Program-made: the position numbers and the translations under genes
Notes under the pieces: generated by a model
Told to the model about the DNA's origin: nothing
Seen by the model: the letters and a program-made list of their open reading frames with translations, nothing else
Databases searched by the model: none
Source of the DNA: Methylobacter sp.
GTDB lineage: Bacteria; Pseudomonadota; Gammaproteobacteria; Methylococcales; Methylomonadaceae
DNA: 64,000 bases
Assembly: GCA_030699385.1 (NCBI GenBank)
Contig: JAUYMY010000054.1
Span: 35,247-99,246, forward strand
Reading direction: 5' to 3'
In this document: positions 7,362 to 16,617 of the stretch, one piece after another
Layout: the number at the start of each line of letters is the position of its first letter
Position numbering within the stretch: the stretch's first letter is position 1

Positions 7362-9833
7362 ATGCTTAACTATATCAATTTTAAAGCACGCATCATGCTC
7401 GGTTTTCTCGCCATCATCAGCTTGATGATGGTCATTTCGGCCTCGAGTTTAATCAATCTGTTCAACACCAAGCGCGATCTGAGCGAAATCAACAGCACGC
7501 TGCTGCCCAATGCCCTGCTGATGGGACAAATGGCGCGTGATATTGTGCTGGTGCAGCAATTTTTAACCGGTGTTTCGGCCTCGCATTCGCCGACAGGCTA
7601 TGAGGATGCGGAAAAATCGGCCCAGGATTTCAAAGAGGGCTTACAGCAATTCCGCCAGCGTGTCGGAAATGATGCCGAAAAATTAAAGCAGGCGGATATA
7701 CTCGAACAGCGCTTCGACCTGTTTTATCAAGACGGCAAACGCATGGCCACAGCCTACATCAGCGAAGGCGTTGAAGCCGGCAATAGCTTCATGCAAGACT
7801 TCGATCAGGGCTCCTACAAGCTGTCCTCGCAAATGATCAAACTCAGAAATGCCGAGGTCAACGCCGCCAAGAACCATGTCGGCCATGTCACCGAAACCAC
7901 ACACCAGGTTTCCGGCGTATTGTGGACGCTGTCTTTGACTATCATCACGCTGGCAATCGGCATCGCATTGTTTTTGACCCGCCATCTCAGCAAACAAATC
8001 GGCATTGATCCGCTTTACGCCAAAGGCATCGCCAAAGAAATTGCCGCAGGCGATTTGTCCCGGACTATCCATCTGGATGCCGATGACAAAGACAGTCTGT
8101 TACATGCGATAAAAAACATGCAACAAAAACTGCTGGCGCGCAGAACGGCGGAACATCAGGCCGCCGAAGAAATATTGCGCATCAAAATGGCGCTGGACAA
8201 CACCAGCATAGGCATCATGATTGCCGACAATGAGCGCAACATCATTTATGTCAACAAATCGGCAGTTAACGCATTCGGTACTATCGAGGCAAAAATCCGC
8301 GAGCAGATACCCGGCTTTTCTGCGGCAACCCTGATCGGCAACAGCATGGATAACTTTTATCAAAATCCAGGTAAACAAGCCGAATTATTTGCCGCCTTAA
8401 CCGGTACGCATAGCGAAGACATGGAACTGGGCGGACGCACCCTGATGGTCGTCGCCAACCCGATTATCAACTCACAGGACGAACGCATCGGCACCGTTAC
8501 CGAGTGGCATGATCGCACCGCCGAAGTCGCTGTCGAAAAAGACGTTTCCACCATTGTGGTTGCCGCCAGCATGGGCGATTTCAGCAAGCGTTTCGACTTG
8601 CATGGCAAAACAGGCTTTTTGCGCGAACTGGGCGAAGGTCTAAACCAGATGCTCTACACCAGCGAAACCGGCCTCAATGAAATGGTGCGAGTGCTCGGCG
8701 CACTGTCCCGTGGCGACCTGACCGAAACCATCAGCAATTATTATGACGGCACCTTCGGCCAGCTGAAAGACAACGCCAACACCACCGTAGAAAAACTCGA
8801 AAACATCATCCATCAAATCAAGGACGCCACCGACTGCATCAACACCGGCGCCAAAGAAATCGCTGCCGGCAACAATGACCTGTCGTTCCGCACCGAACAG
8901 CAGGCTGCCAGTCTGGAACAAACCGCCGCCAGCATCCATCAACTGACCTCAACGGTACAGGCCAACAGCGAAAACGCCAAACAGGCCAATTTGCTTGCGA
9001 TTGGCGCAGCCGCAATCGCAAGCCAAGGCGGCGATGTGGTCGGCCAGGTCGTCAGCACGATGAATGAGATAAAAGAAGCCTCACAAAAAATCGAGGAGAT
9101 CGTTTCGGTGATTGATGACATTGCGTTTCAGACCAACATTCTCGCCTTTAACGCGGCCATAGAAGCCGCTCATGCCGGTGTCCACGGACAAGGTTTTGCC
9201 GTGGTTGCCAGCGAAGTACGTCATCTTGCGCAGCGTGCCACCGTCTCCGCCGAGGAAATCAAAAGCCTGATTGAAAATTCGGTGGAAAAAATCGATGACG
9301 GCAGCAAGCTGGCAGCACAAGCCGGTTGCACGATGGATGACATACTCAGCGCCATTACCGGTGTTACCGGCATGATGGCGGACATCAGCACCGCCTCGAT
9401 TGAACAAAGCGCCGGCATCGGACAAGTCAATCTGGCCATGACACACATGGATGAAATGACACAACAAAATGCCGCGTTAGTGGAACAAGCCGCCGCCGCT
9501 GCCGAATCGTTGGGCGAGCAAGCGCAAACCCTGGCCGTCTCGGTCAGCGGCTTTAAGCTAAAGGCACAAGCCGCCGCTGCCGAATCGCTGGGCGAGCAAA
9601 CGCTGAACAGCGAGGTGCTGGCTGCGCTTGAAGGCGTCATGCCACTGGCCGATGTCGCCACGCTACTGGATATGCAGCCACAACAGCCCGTACAAGACTA
9701 CAAAGAACATGTTATTTGGGATGCTATAAAAACCAACAGCAACAATGCCTTGCATAGCCTTGAACAAGCGGCAAAAGCAACATCAAAACCGCAACAACTG
9801 GCTTTTGCTAATTCCGATTGGGAGGATTTTTAA
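7362..9833 (+). CDS. Methyl-accepting chemotaxis protein with PAS domain
   Basis: 823 residues. A first membrane segment (about 12-34), a four-helix-bundle-like periplasmic region and a second membrane segment (about 185-208) lead to HAMP, a PAS-like region (about 265-390), another HAMP-like linker and the signalling coiled coil (about 490-760). The hairpin tip is recognisable around DDIAFQTNILAFNAAIEAAH. The C-terminal tail has an imperfect repeat: AAAAAESLGEQ near residue 710 and AAAAESLGEQ about 28 residues later. No CheR/CheB-binding pentapeptide is seen at the end. AGAGAGG precedes the ATG. The stop overlaps the start of the next EAL gene (TAATG), implying translational coupling. No che genes lie in the window, so the signalling partner is unknown. 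Confidence 0.92.
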   Translation: MLNYINFKARIMLGFLAIISLMMVISASSLINLFNTKRDLSEINSTLLPNALLMGQMARDIVLVQQFLTGVSASHSPTGYEDAEKSAQDFKEGLQQFRQRVGNDAEKLKQADILEQRFDLFYQDGKRMATAYISEGVEAGNSFMQDFDQGSYKLSSQMIKLRNAEVNAAKNHVGHVTETTHQVSGVLWTLSLTIITLAIGIALFLTRHLSKQIGIDPLYAKGIAKEIAAGDLSRTIHLDADDKDSLLHAIKNMQQKLLARRTAEHQAAEEILRIKMALDNTSIGIMIADNERNIIYVNKSAVNAFGTIEAKIREQIPGFSAATLIGNSMDNFYQNPGKQAELFAALTGTHSEDMELGGRTLMVVANPIINSQDERIGTVTEWHDRTAEVAVEKDVSTIVVAASMGDFSKRFDLHGKTGFLRELGEGLNQMLYTSETGLNEMVRVLGALSRGDLTETISNYYDGTFGQLKDNANTTVEKLENIIHQIKDATDCINTGAKEIAAGNNDLSFRTEQQAASLEQTAASIHQLTSTVQANSENAKQANLLAIGAAAIASQGGDVVGQVVSTMNEIKEASQKIEEIVSVIDDIAFQTNILAFNAAIEAAHAGVHGQGFAVVASEVRHLAQRATVSAEEIKSLIENSVEKIDDGSKLAAQAGCTMDDILSAITGVTGMMADISTASIEQSAGIGQVNLAMTHMDEMTQQNAALVEQAAAAAESLGEQAQTLAVSVSGFKLKAQAAAAESLGEQTLNSEVLAALEGVMPLADVATLLDMQPQQPVQDYKEHVIWDAIKTNSNNALHSLEQAAKATSKPQQLAFANSDWEDF

Positions 9834-10933
9834 TGAACGCTATTGATGTAGACCCTGCCCTTAATGATATGCCCGAGTCCGAGAAAAAAAGTATGTCCAA
9901 GAAACTGAAAAAGAACGCCTTACAAGCGCAAAAAGAAGCGCTGCGCACCTTGCAAAAAAACTCAGAAAAATTAACTCTTTTTAATGTGCAGCTTAGCCGA
10001 TTGATCAATGAACTACCGGATACCGTGCTGCTTAAGAGCCGTGAGGGGCGAAAATTAATTACCAATAAACTCACTAAACAGCTGTTTAAGCTGCATGATT
10101 TGGACTGGTACGGCAAAACCGAATTGATTTCATTGATCGCGCAGGAGGCGCATAACAGGCTGTTGTTAGAAGATGAATTGAAATCGGCCTTAGCTAAAAA
10201 TCAGTTCAAATTGTACTATCAAATTCAAGTAGATAACGACCGTCAAATGATAGGTTGCGAAGCGCTGCTGCGCTGGGAACATCCGCAATACGGGTTGATT
10301 ATGCCGGAGCAATTTATCACCATTGCCGAAAACAACGGCCTGATTCTGCCTATCGGTGCCTGGGTGTTGCAGACCGCCTGCGAACAGCTCAAACACTGGC
10401 AAGATCACCCGCAACTCAAAGAGTTACCGATTGCCGTCAACATCAGCTCGTACCAATTTAGCCAGCCTGAGTTTGTTAAACAATTGCGCAAGCTGTTAAA
10501 AAAAACCGACATCAAACCCGAAAAGCTCAAGTTGGAACTGACCGAAAGCCTGATGCAGAAAAACATCAGTGATACCATCGAAAAAATGGACGCGCTGAAA
10601 CAGCTCGGCATCCGCTTTTTAATGGATAATTTCGGTACCGGTTATTCCTCGTTGAGCCATTTAAAAAAGCTGCCCATCGACCAGCTGAAAATCGACCAGT
10701 TTCTGATGCGCGACATCGCTTTCGACGACACTGACATCATGATGGTCAAAACCATCATTGACATGACCTGCAGACTGGGCATCGGCATGGTGGCCGGTTA
10801 CGTGGAAACCGAACAGCAATTTAGCCGCCTAAAAGACATCGGCTGCACCGCCTATCAAGGTTATTTGTTCGGCAAGCCGATGCCGCCGGATGAATTTGAA
10901 CAACAGATGAGTGAGGTACCGGCGCTTGTTTAG
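9833..10933 (+). CDS. EAL-domain protein, probably catalytically inactive
   Basis: 366 residues: a basic, Lys-rich coiled N-terminal part (about 1-115) followed by an EAL domain (about 118-360). EALLRW, NISSYQF, ELTES and LKID are kept, but two catalytic positions differ: the canonical DDFGTG reads DNFGTG (Asn266) and the canonical AEGVE reads AGYVE (Gly322), which removes the glutamate regarded as the general base in RocR-type EAL enzymes. It may bind c-di-GMP without cleaving it, or act as a scaffold for the receptor encoded upstream; this is inference. The ATG at 9833 overlaps the chemoreceptor stop and has GGAGG 7 nt before it. Confidence 0.85.
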   Translation: MNAIDVDPALNDMPESEKKSMSKKLKKNALQAQKEALRTLQKNSEKLTLFNVQLSRLINELPDTVLLKSREGRKLITNKLTKQLFKLHDLDWYGKTELISLIAQEAHNRLLLEDELKSALAKNQFKLYYQIQVDNDRQMIGCEALLRWEHPQYGLIMPEQFITIAENNGLILPIGAWVLQTACEQLKHWQDHPQLKELPIAVNISSYQFSQPEFVKQLRKLLKKTDIKPEKLKLELTESLMQKNISDTIEKMDALKQLGIRFLMDNFGTGYSSLSHLKKLPIDQLKIDQFLMRDIAFDDTDIMMVKTIIDMTCRLGIGMVAGYVETEQQFSRLKDIGCTAYQGYLFGKPMPPDEFEQQMSEVPALV

Positions 10934-10978
10934 AGGTATCAACAAAAACAGCCATAAAAATTTCACTCAGGATTAACC

Positions 10979-13489
10979 ATGCCGACCCATCAATTTGTTA
11001 TCAGCAAACCCAAAGCATCTATCACCAAATTGCCCGAACGGGGCATCAAGAAAGATGATTTTATCGACAACTTCAAACAATATTATGTGCATTTGCTAGG
11101 CCGTGATGAAAACTGCCGGTCGCCTTATTATGCCGGCGAGGCTTTATCACTGGCGATACGCGACCGCCTGATGGAGCATTGGAAAGTCACCCACCAAACC
11201 TATAAAAGCAACGATTGCAGGCGGGGCTATTATCTGTCGATGGAGTTTTTAATGGGGCGGACCTTGAGTAATGCCATGCTCAATCTCGGTGTAACCGGCA
11301 CCGTCACCAAAGCCATGTATGATCTCGGCATCGCCATTGAAGAGCTGATTAGCAGTGAACAAGATGCAGGACTCGGTAACGGCGGCTTGGGCCGTCTCGC
11401 CGCCTGTTTTATCGACAGCTGCGCGACCTTGCAACTGCCGGTTATCGGTTACGGTTTACGTTATGAATACGGCATGTTTACCCAAACTATTGTTGACGGC
11501 GAACAGGTAGAAAAACCCGACCATTGGCTGCGTCACGGCAACGTTTGGGAAATAGAACGGCTGGAATATTCGCACAGCATTAAATTTGCCGGCCATACCG
11601 AAGTGCAAACCGATGAAGACGGCAAGCAACGGCATTGCTGGGTCGGCACCTCTGACGTGTTGGCCGTGCCTTTCGATACGCCGATACCCGGTTATCAAAA
11701 CGGCACTGTCAATTCGTTGCGGCTGTGGAAGGCGGTAGCAACCGAAGAATTCAATCTGGATGAATTTAACGCAGGCGATTATGCCGAAGCCGTCGCCGCG
11801 AAAATTATCGCCGAAAATATCACCATGGTGTTGTACCCGAACGACGCCAACGAAAACGGCAAAGAGCTGAGATTGCGCCAGCAATATTTTTTAGCCTCCG
11901 CCAGCTTGCAGGATGTTCTTGCCCATTGGGTCGGAGGCGTACACGGCAGCGATTTTAGCCGCTTTGCCGAAAAAAGCTGTTTTCAATTAAACGACACTCA
12001 TCCGAGTATTGCGATAGCCGAACTGATGCGCCTGCTGATGGATGTTCACGGCTTAAGCTGGGACACAGCTTGGGACATCACCGAAAACACCATGGCTTAC
12101 ACCAATCATACCCTGTTACCGGAAGCCCTTGAAAAATGGCCGGTTGAGTTGATGCAACGCTTATTGCCGCGCTTGATGGACATTATTTTTGAAATCAATG
12201 CCCGCTTTATGGCTAAAGTGTCGATGCACTGGCCCGGTGAGAACGAGCGATTAAGCCGAATGTCCATCATCGAAGAGAGCAATGGACAACAAATAAGAAT
12301 GGCGCATCTGGCCATCGTCGGCAGTTTTTCCGTCAATGGCGTTGCAAGGCTGCATTCGCAGTTGTTGCAACAAGGCTTGTTCAGCGACTTTTATGCCTTG
12401 TGGCCGGATAAATTCAACAACAAAACCAATGGCGTGACGCCACGGCGCTGGCTGGCCGCCTGCAATCCGGAGCTGGCAAACCTGATAACGGAAACCATAG
12501 GCGACCTTTGGATTACCGATTTATCGCAACTGAAAAAACTGGAACCTTATGCCAATAACGCGCACTTTCGGCAGCGCTGGCATGGCATCAAACAGGCCGC
12601 CAAACAGCGCCTAATCGATTATAAAAGAAGCAAGCATGAAACCGAACTGCATCTGAATGCCGATGCGCTGTTCGATGTGCAGGTCAAGCGTATTCATGAA
12701 TACAAGCGCCAACTGCTCAATGTCCTGCACGTCATCCATTTGTATAACTGCCTCAAAAAAGGCGATACCGACCGGGTGCCGCGCTGCGTGTTAATCGGCG
12801 GCAAAGCGGCGCCCGGTTATCGCATGGCGAAAAAGACCATCAAATTGATCAATAACGTCGCCCAAGTTATCAATTCCGACCCGGATGTAGGCGACCAATT
12901 GACCTTGCTATTTTTACCGGATTACCGCGTTTCGGCGATGGAAAAAATCTGCCCCGGCGCTGACTTGTCCGAACAAATATCCACCGCCGGCAAGGAAGCA
13001 TCCGGCACCGGCAATATGAAACTGATGATGAACGGCGCTATCACCATCGGCACACTGGACGGCGCCAACATTGAAATCCGCGAAGAAGTGGGCGATGAAA
13101 ACTTTTTCCTGTTCGGCTTGACCGAAGAACAAATCGAAGCAAGGCGCCCCCACTACGATCCGCTTGAGATAATCGACCAGGATGAAGACTTGCAGCAAGT
13201 CATGCATCTGCTGGAATCCGGCTATTTTAACCAGTTCGAACCGGGGTTATTTGACGACCTGATTAACTCCATCAAAAGCCCGCATGACCCGTGGATGACC
13301 ATTGCCGATTTTCGCAGCTTTATCGATGCTCAAAAACGTGTCGAAGACGCCTATCGGGATAAAGATCATTGGACAAAAATGAGTATCTTAAATTGCGCCA
13401 ACAGCGGCAAGTTTTCTACCGACAGGACGATTAGCGAATACAACCGCGATATATGGAAATTAGAAAAGCAGCCGGTAAAACGCAAGTAA
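10979..13489 (+). CDS. glgP: Glycogen/maltodextrin phosphorylase
   Basis: 836 residues, a little longer than E. coli GlgP (815). The enzyme uses phosphate to release glucose-1-phosphate from alpha-1,4-glucans. GNGGLGRLAACF near residue 130, KVSMHWPGENERLSRM, VQVKRIHEYKRQLLN-type sequence and the cofactor motif EASGTGNMK, whose Lys (about 681) should hold pyridoxal phosphate, all fit family GT35. AGGA precedes the ATG. No other glycogen gene lies nearby, so it stands apart from a glg operon here. Confidence 0.95.
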   Translation: MPTHQFVISKPKASITKLPERGIKKDDFIDNFKQYYVHLLGRDENCRSPYYAGEALSLAIRDRLMEHWKVTHQTYKSNDCRRGYYLSMEFLMGRTLSNAMLNLGVTGTVTKAMYDLGIAIEELISSEQDAGLGNGGLGRLAACFIDSCATLQLPVIGYGLRYEYGMFTQTIVDGEQVEKPDHWLRHGNVWEIERLEYSHSIKFAGHTEVQTDEDGKQRHCWVGTSDVLAVPFDTPIPGYQNGTVNSLRLWKAVATEEFNLDEFNAGDYAEAVAAKIIAENITMVLYPNDANENGKELRLRQQYFLASASLQDVLAHWVGGVHGSDFSRFAEKSCFQLNDTHPSIAIAELMRLLMDVHGLSWDTAWDITENTMAYTNHTLLPEALEKWPVELMQRLLPRLMDIIFEINARFMAKVSMHWPGENERLSRMSIIEESNGQQIRMAHLAIVGSFSVNGVARLHSQLLQQGLFSDFYALWPDKFNNKTNGVTPRRWLAACNPELANLITETIGDLWITDLSQLKKLEPYANNAHFRQRWHGIKQAAKQRLIDYKRSKHETELHLNADALFDVQVKRIHEYKRQLLNVLHVIHLYNCLKKGDTDRVPRCVLIGGKAAPGYRMAKKTIKLINNVAQVINSDPDVGDQLTLLFLPDYRVSAMEKICPGADLSEQISTAGKEASGTGNMKLMMNGAITIGTLDGANIEIREEVGDENFFLFGLTEEQIEARRPHYDPLEIIDQDEDLQQVMHLLESGYFNQFEPGLFDDLINSIKSPHDPWMTIADFRSFIDAQKRVEDAYRDKDHWTKMSILNCANSGKFSTDRTISEYNRDIWKLEKQPVKRK

Positions 13490-13528
13490 CCATTAACTTT
13501 CCACTCGTTTAATACGAGGGTATACACT

Positions 13529-14113
13529 ATGAAACGTAATACACCATTTAAAAGTCTTAGACACGATCAATTATTAGAACACAGCCACTATATTGCTTTC
13601 CATGAAGCAGGACATGCAGCGGCTATTTATTTAAATAACAAAATCAGGAATCTTGCGCCGGTTTCTTTTCAGATAATAATAAAAGATTTACAGAGCACAT
13701 CTGAAGAAAGCATCCTGGTTTATCAGGTCGCCCAAAACGATAATAGGGCAAAGGAAGATCATATAACTGCGTTTGAAGTAGACATTATTAACCTGCTTAT
13801 CGGTCCACTGGCGGAGGCTAAATATATTGCAGATACCGATGATGAACTGTTTAGCCACAAATTAGTTAATCTGAAAGCATTGAAAAACTATGGCGGCAGT
13901 TCCGATCTTGATAGTGTCGATGAATATTTAAATTATTTTTCTACCTGCAAACAACAGCAGGCCAAAAAATTGGATGAGTTGTTTGCCGTCGCCGTTAATT
14001 TCATTAATGACAGAACAAACTGGGCAGCGATTACCAAGCTGGCTCACTATATACTCAATAGCAATAAAAATATTATTAATTGCGAAGATGTGGCTTATCT
14101 ATTGGAACATTAG
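13529..14113 (+). CDS. Stand-alone M41-like (FtsH peptidase-like) protein
   Basis: 194 residues, no signal peptide and no membrane segment. HEAGH at 25-29 is a zinc-protease motif in the HEAGHA context typical of the FtsH (M41) peptidase domain. GPLAEA at 92-97 resembles the GGRAAE segment of FtsH, and GGSSDLDSV at 122-130 resembles the region with the third zinc ligand of FtsH (an Asp; here possibly Asp126). The AAA+ domain that feeds substrate to FtsH is absent. A stand-alone proteolytic module is inferred; it could also be an inactive relative. Base composition is more AT-rich than glgP, suggesting separate origin. GAGGG lies upstream of the ATG. Confidence 0.7.
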   Translation: MKRNTPFKSLRHDQLLEHSHYIAFHEAGHAAAIYLNNKIRNLAPVSFQIIIKDLQSTSEESILVYQVAQNDNRAKEDHITAFEVDIINLLIGPLAEAKYIADTDDELFSHKLVNLKALKNYGGSSDLDSVDEYLNYFSTCKQQQAKKLDELFAVAVNFINDRTNWAAITKLAHYILNSNKNIINCEDVAYLLEH

Positions 14114-14226
14114 GCCGCGCTTAGCAAAATCATAGGCACCTTATATAAGCAGATTGAAATATTTTTCTAACAACCAGAAAAACCGTATATACTGTTTTTT
14201 TATTAAACCTAATAAGGTGAGACCTG

Positions 14227-14664
14227 ATGAACCCCAAACCCGCTAAAGCCAAAGAAACGTCAACAGAGCAAAGCCAAAACGAAGCGGCTGTCGAGCCCTT
14301 AGTAAAGCGCGAAGCCATCAAAAAAACGTCAAAAAAACCGGCAACTACAGCGCCCGATAAAGCTACAAATACCAAAGAAGCCGTTGATGAACCGGTAAAA
14401 AAAATGAAAGACCCGGTTAAAAAAAGAAAAAACCTTAAAGAAAAAGTAATCAGGGATAGCTTTTCATTTCCAGAACAGGATTATCTGAAAATTTCAGCAC
14501 TGAAAAAAGCCTGCTTGGCAGAAGGAGTCCATGTTAAAAAAAGCGAGCTTCTTCGTGCAGGACTTAAGTTACTTCAGCAGTTAAGTATGACCGAACTAAA
14601 GCAAGTCATCGAAGAGGTTGAAAAAGTGAAAACCGGCCGCCCGAACGCTTCACACATTTCTTAA
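14227..14664 (+). CDS. Small basic protein with ribbon-helix-helix-like C-terminus
   Basis: 145 residues. The first 75 are rich in Lys, Ala, Pro and Thr, look disordered and resemble histone-H1-like tails. The last 70 (RDSFSFPEQDYLKISALK, then a KKSELLRAGLKLLQQL helix) look like a beta strand followed by two helices, as in ribbon-helix-helix DNA-binding proteins. DNA binding is therefore likely, but the target is unknown. AAGGTGAG stands before the ATG. Codon use is AT-rich like the preceding M41-like gene. Confidence 0.75.
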   Translation: MNPKPAKAKETSTEQSQNEAAVEPLVKREAIKKTSKKPATTAPDKATNTKEAVDEPVKKMKDPVKKRKNLKEKVIRDSFSFPEQDYLKISALKKACLAEGVHVKKSELLRAGLKLLQQLSMTELKQVIEEVEKVKTGRPNASHIS

Positions 14665-14743
14665 AATATGCCTCGTTCCCAATTTCCAGTTTTCATCGTT
14701 ACACACATCCTGCAACAGCCCGCCTGATTAGGGTATTACACAG

Positions 14744-14829
14744 TAGACCTTCCAGTTTTTTACTGGAGCCGCTCCCGGCGGCTCCAGCACTTCCGCCATC
14801 CATGGCAGTCGTAAAACCTGGAAGGTCTA
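14744..14829. repeat. 86-bp repeat with TAGACCTTCCAG ends, copy 1
   Basis: Begins TAGACCTTCCAG and ends CTGGAAGGTCTA, with an internal GGAGCCGCTCCCGGCGGCTCC hairpin. A near-identical copy lies in the opposite orientation at 20109-20193, so the two bracket a 5.3 kb block of five envelope genes. Looks like a small non-autonomous mobile element. Confidence 0.75.
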
Positions 14830-14866
14830 GCCGGCATGGTTCCCAGATTCAAACGCGCCAGGAAAA

Positions 14867-15886
14867 TTATTTCAACAAGCCGCGCAAATTAACCAGTCTT
14901 TTGACAATTTCGCCGCGCATTTGCTCGCGTCCTATTGAATGTTTCACACCGCTGCCCAAACCCGCTACTTGATCGGTAAAACTGCGGTTGGCGTAAAAAA
15001 CCAGCGAACCGTCGCGATACGGCAGACAGGCAATACTGAGCTGATTGGAATTATAAGAATGGCCGACATAAAACTGCCGGGACAACATCACTTCACCGGC
15101 CTCAGACGACAACAGGATGCGATGACCCAATATCGCGGTCGGACGGCCTTCAACCTTGCGATTGAGCCAGAAAAACTGTTCGGTCGCGCCGGCCGGCATT
15201 GCCGCCGGGTAGTTTAACCACATCTTGTAGACAGCTGGAAAATAGCGCGTCAACACTTTGTTAGCCATCGTCGCTGCGCGCAATTCTTCAGAGGGCCTAG
15301 CAAACAAACCATCGCCACGATCATAATGGGCCAGGCCTTTCAAACCCTTTTGCCGATAAGCTTGCAAGCGTTCCAGCAGAATGGCTCGATAGGCTTGAGA
15401 GGCCGCGTCGGCATCAGTAGCCTTAATGTCGGCCAGAGTATTGAACTCGTCAGTCGACAGATTGAATTGACTGCCCGGTTCTGCGCGCAATAATTTTTTG
15501 GCTTCGCTACTGCCCGCCTTTAAGCTGAAACCTTTGAACGATTCCAAGCCGGCGTTGGCCGGTATCATGCCTTGAGCCGTGATGTCGGTATCGACACTTG
15601 CCAAACTTTTTTCGTTAATAAATTTAACCAGCGTGTCCGGTTTAGCCGGCATATACATCACCACGCCAGCGGCCAATTCTTTATCGTTGTTTTCTGCAAT
15701 GTCGAAAGGAACGGTTTTACCCTGCTCCAGTTCCGCCAACTGTTTCGCGTCCATGCCCAGCAATTTCATCAATGCCGGAACCTCCGACGCAGTGTCGGCT
15801 TGCGCTGAAAAAGCGCCCAGCAATCCCAGTACCATCACAATGCGGGGGAAAATCCTGTTAAATCTTATAGTCTGTTGAACTGACAT
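14867..15886 (-). CDS. Exported protein of unknown function
   Basis: 339 residues with a likely signal peptide (about 1-30, ending AFSAQA). The mature part is hydrophilic and mixed alpha/beta; I recognise no family. Segments such as HRILLSSEAGEVMLSRQFYVG and YANRSFTDQVAG suggest a folded, Tyr-rich C-terminal half. Probably periplasmic. It is the last gene of the minus-strand block bracketed by the TAGACCTTCCAG repeats and may form part of that transcription unit, although a 150-bp gap with a palindromic repeat separates it from the DUF4136 gene. Confidence 0.75.
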   Translation of the reverse strand: MSVQQTIRFNRIFPRIVMVLGLLGAFSAQADTASEVPALMKLLGMDAKQLAELEQGKTVPFDIAENNDKELAAGVVMYMPAKPDTLVKFINEKSLASVDTDITAQGMIPANAGLESFKGFSLKAGSSEAKKLLRAEPGSQFNLSTDEFNTLADIKATDADAASQAYRAILLERLQAYRQKGLKGLAHYDRGDGLFARPSEELRAATMANKVLTRYFPAVYKMWLNYPAAMPAGATEQFFWLNRKVEGRPTAILGHRILLSSEAGEVMLSRQFYVGHSYNSNQLSIACLPYRDGSLVFYANRSFTDQVAGLGSGVKHSIGREQMRGEIVKRLVNLRGLLK

Positions 15887-15920
15887 TATTACTTACCTCT
15901 TAAGTTTTACTTAGCGAGAA

Positions 15921-16008
15921 AAAATAGAACACGGATTGCACGGATAAAACGGGTTTACACAGATAATCAGTGATTATCCGTCTAATCAGTATTATCCGTG
16001 TTCCATTT
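15921..16008. repeat. AAATAGAACACGGAT palindromic repeat
   Basis: AAATAGAACACGGATTGCAC at the left pairs with ATCCGTGTTCCATTT at the right, forming a long imperfect hairpin. Degenerate TACTTAGCG and TTGAGCAATTA outside resemble the TAACTACTCAG/CTGAGTAGTTA ends of the copies at 22178-22256 and 55597-55750. Confidence 0.7.
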
Positions 16009-16044
16009 GATTTTTTTTAGCCTTCGTTGAGCAATTACTACAAA

Positions 16045-16593
16045 TTAATGAGCTTGTACCGGATAATCCTGGACGATTTTCTCGACCACTTCTTTTATGT
16101 GTTCGGCGTTGGTTTCCGGTTTATCCACCGTGGCTGAACCGGTTCCGCGAAAGACCAGTTTTTGTGTCTTTGCATCGACGAAATCCAGCACCAACGTACC
16201 TTGGGTATATTGCGACACATCGGTATAACCCGCAGGCGCGCCCGTCCAGCTGCCGTAATGCCCATAGCGATAGGGTGCGCCATAACTCATTGATGATGAT
16301 TGATGCACGCTCAGTTTTTCCTGGGTAGAAAGTCGGCGCACGATATGAAGATCGGCGTTTTCAGAGACTTCGACCAGCGAGCGGGCGCCTAATTGCGTGC
16401 GCAGTGTATTCTGAAAAGCCGCTTCAACCGAGGGCGCCAACGGCATTTGATCATCGGAGGGCACCAAGCTATAGGTTTTGTAATTTTGGAAAACAGCCGA
16501 TTTATCATAATCGGTAACGACGCTGACCGATGAACAAGCGGCCAAATACAAGCTTGCGGCCAAGATGGCATAGCGTTTAATGGTTACATTCAT
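16045..16593 (-). CDS. DUF4136-type lipoprotein
   Basis: 182 residues with a lipoprotein signal peptide; the lipobox LAAC puts the modified Cys at about residue 20. VTDYDKSAVFQNYKTYSLV after the signal and the later TQGTLVLDFVDAKTQKLVFRG are typical of the DUF4136 family. Probably an outer-membrane-anchored periplasmic lipoprotein; no biochemical role is known. A short gap separates it from the DUF4105 gene upstream, so they are likely cotranscribed. Confidence 0.85.
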   Translation of the reverse strand: MNVTIKRYAILAASLYLAACSSVSVVTDYDKSAVFQNYKTYSLVPSDDQMPLAPSVEAAFQNTLRTQLGARSLVEVSENADLHIVRRLSTQEKLSVHQSSSMSYGAPYRYGHYGSWTGAPAGYTDVSQYTQGTLVLDFVDAKTQKLVFRGTGSATVDKPETNAEHIKEVVEKIVQDYPVQAH

Positions 16594-16617
16594 AAAATAT
16601 CTCCTTAATTTAATTAA

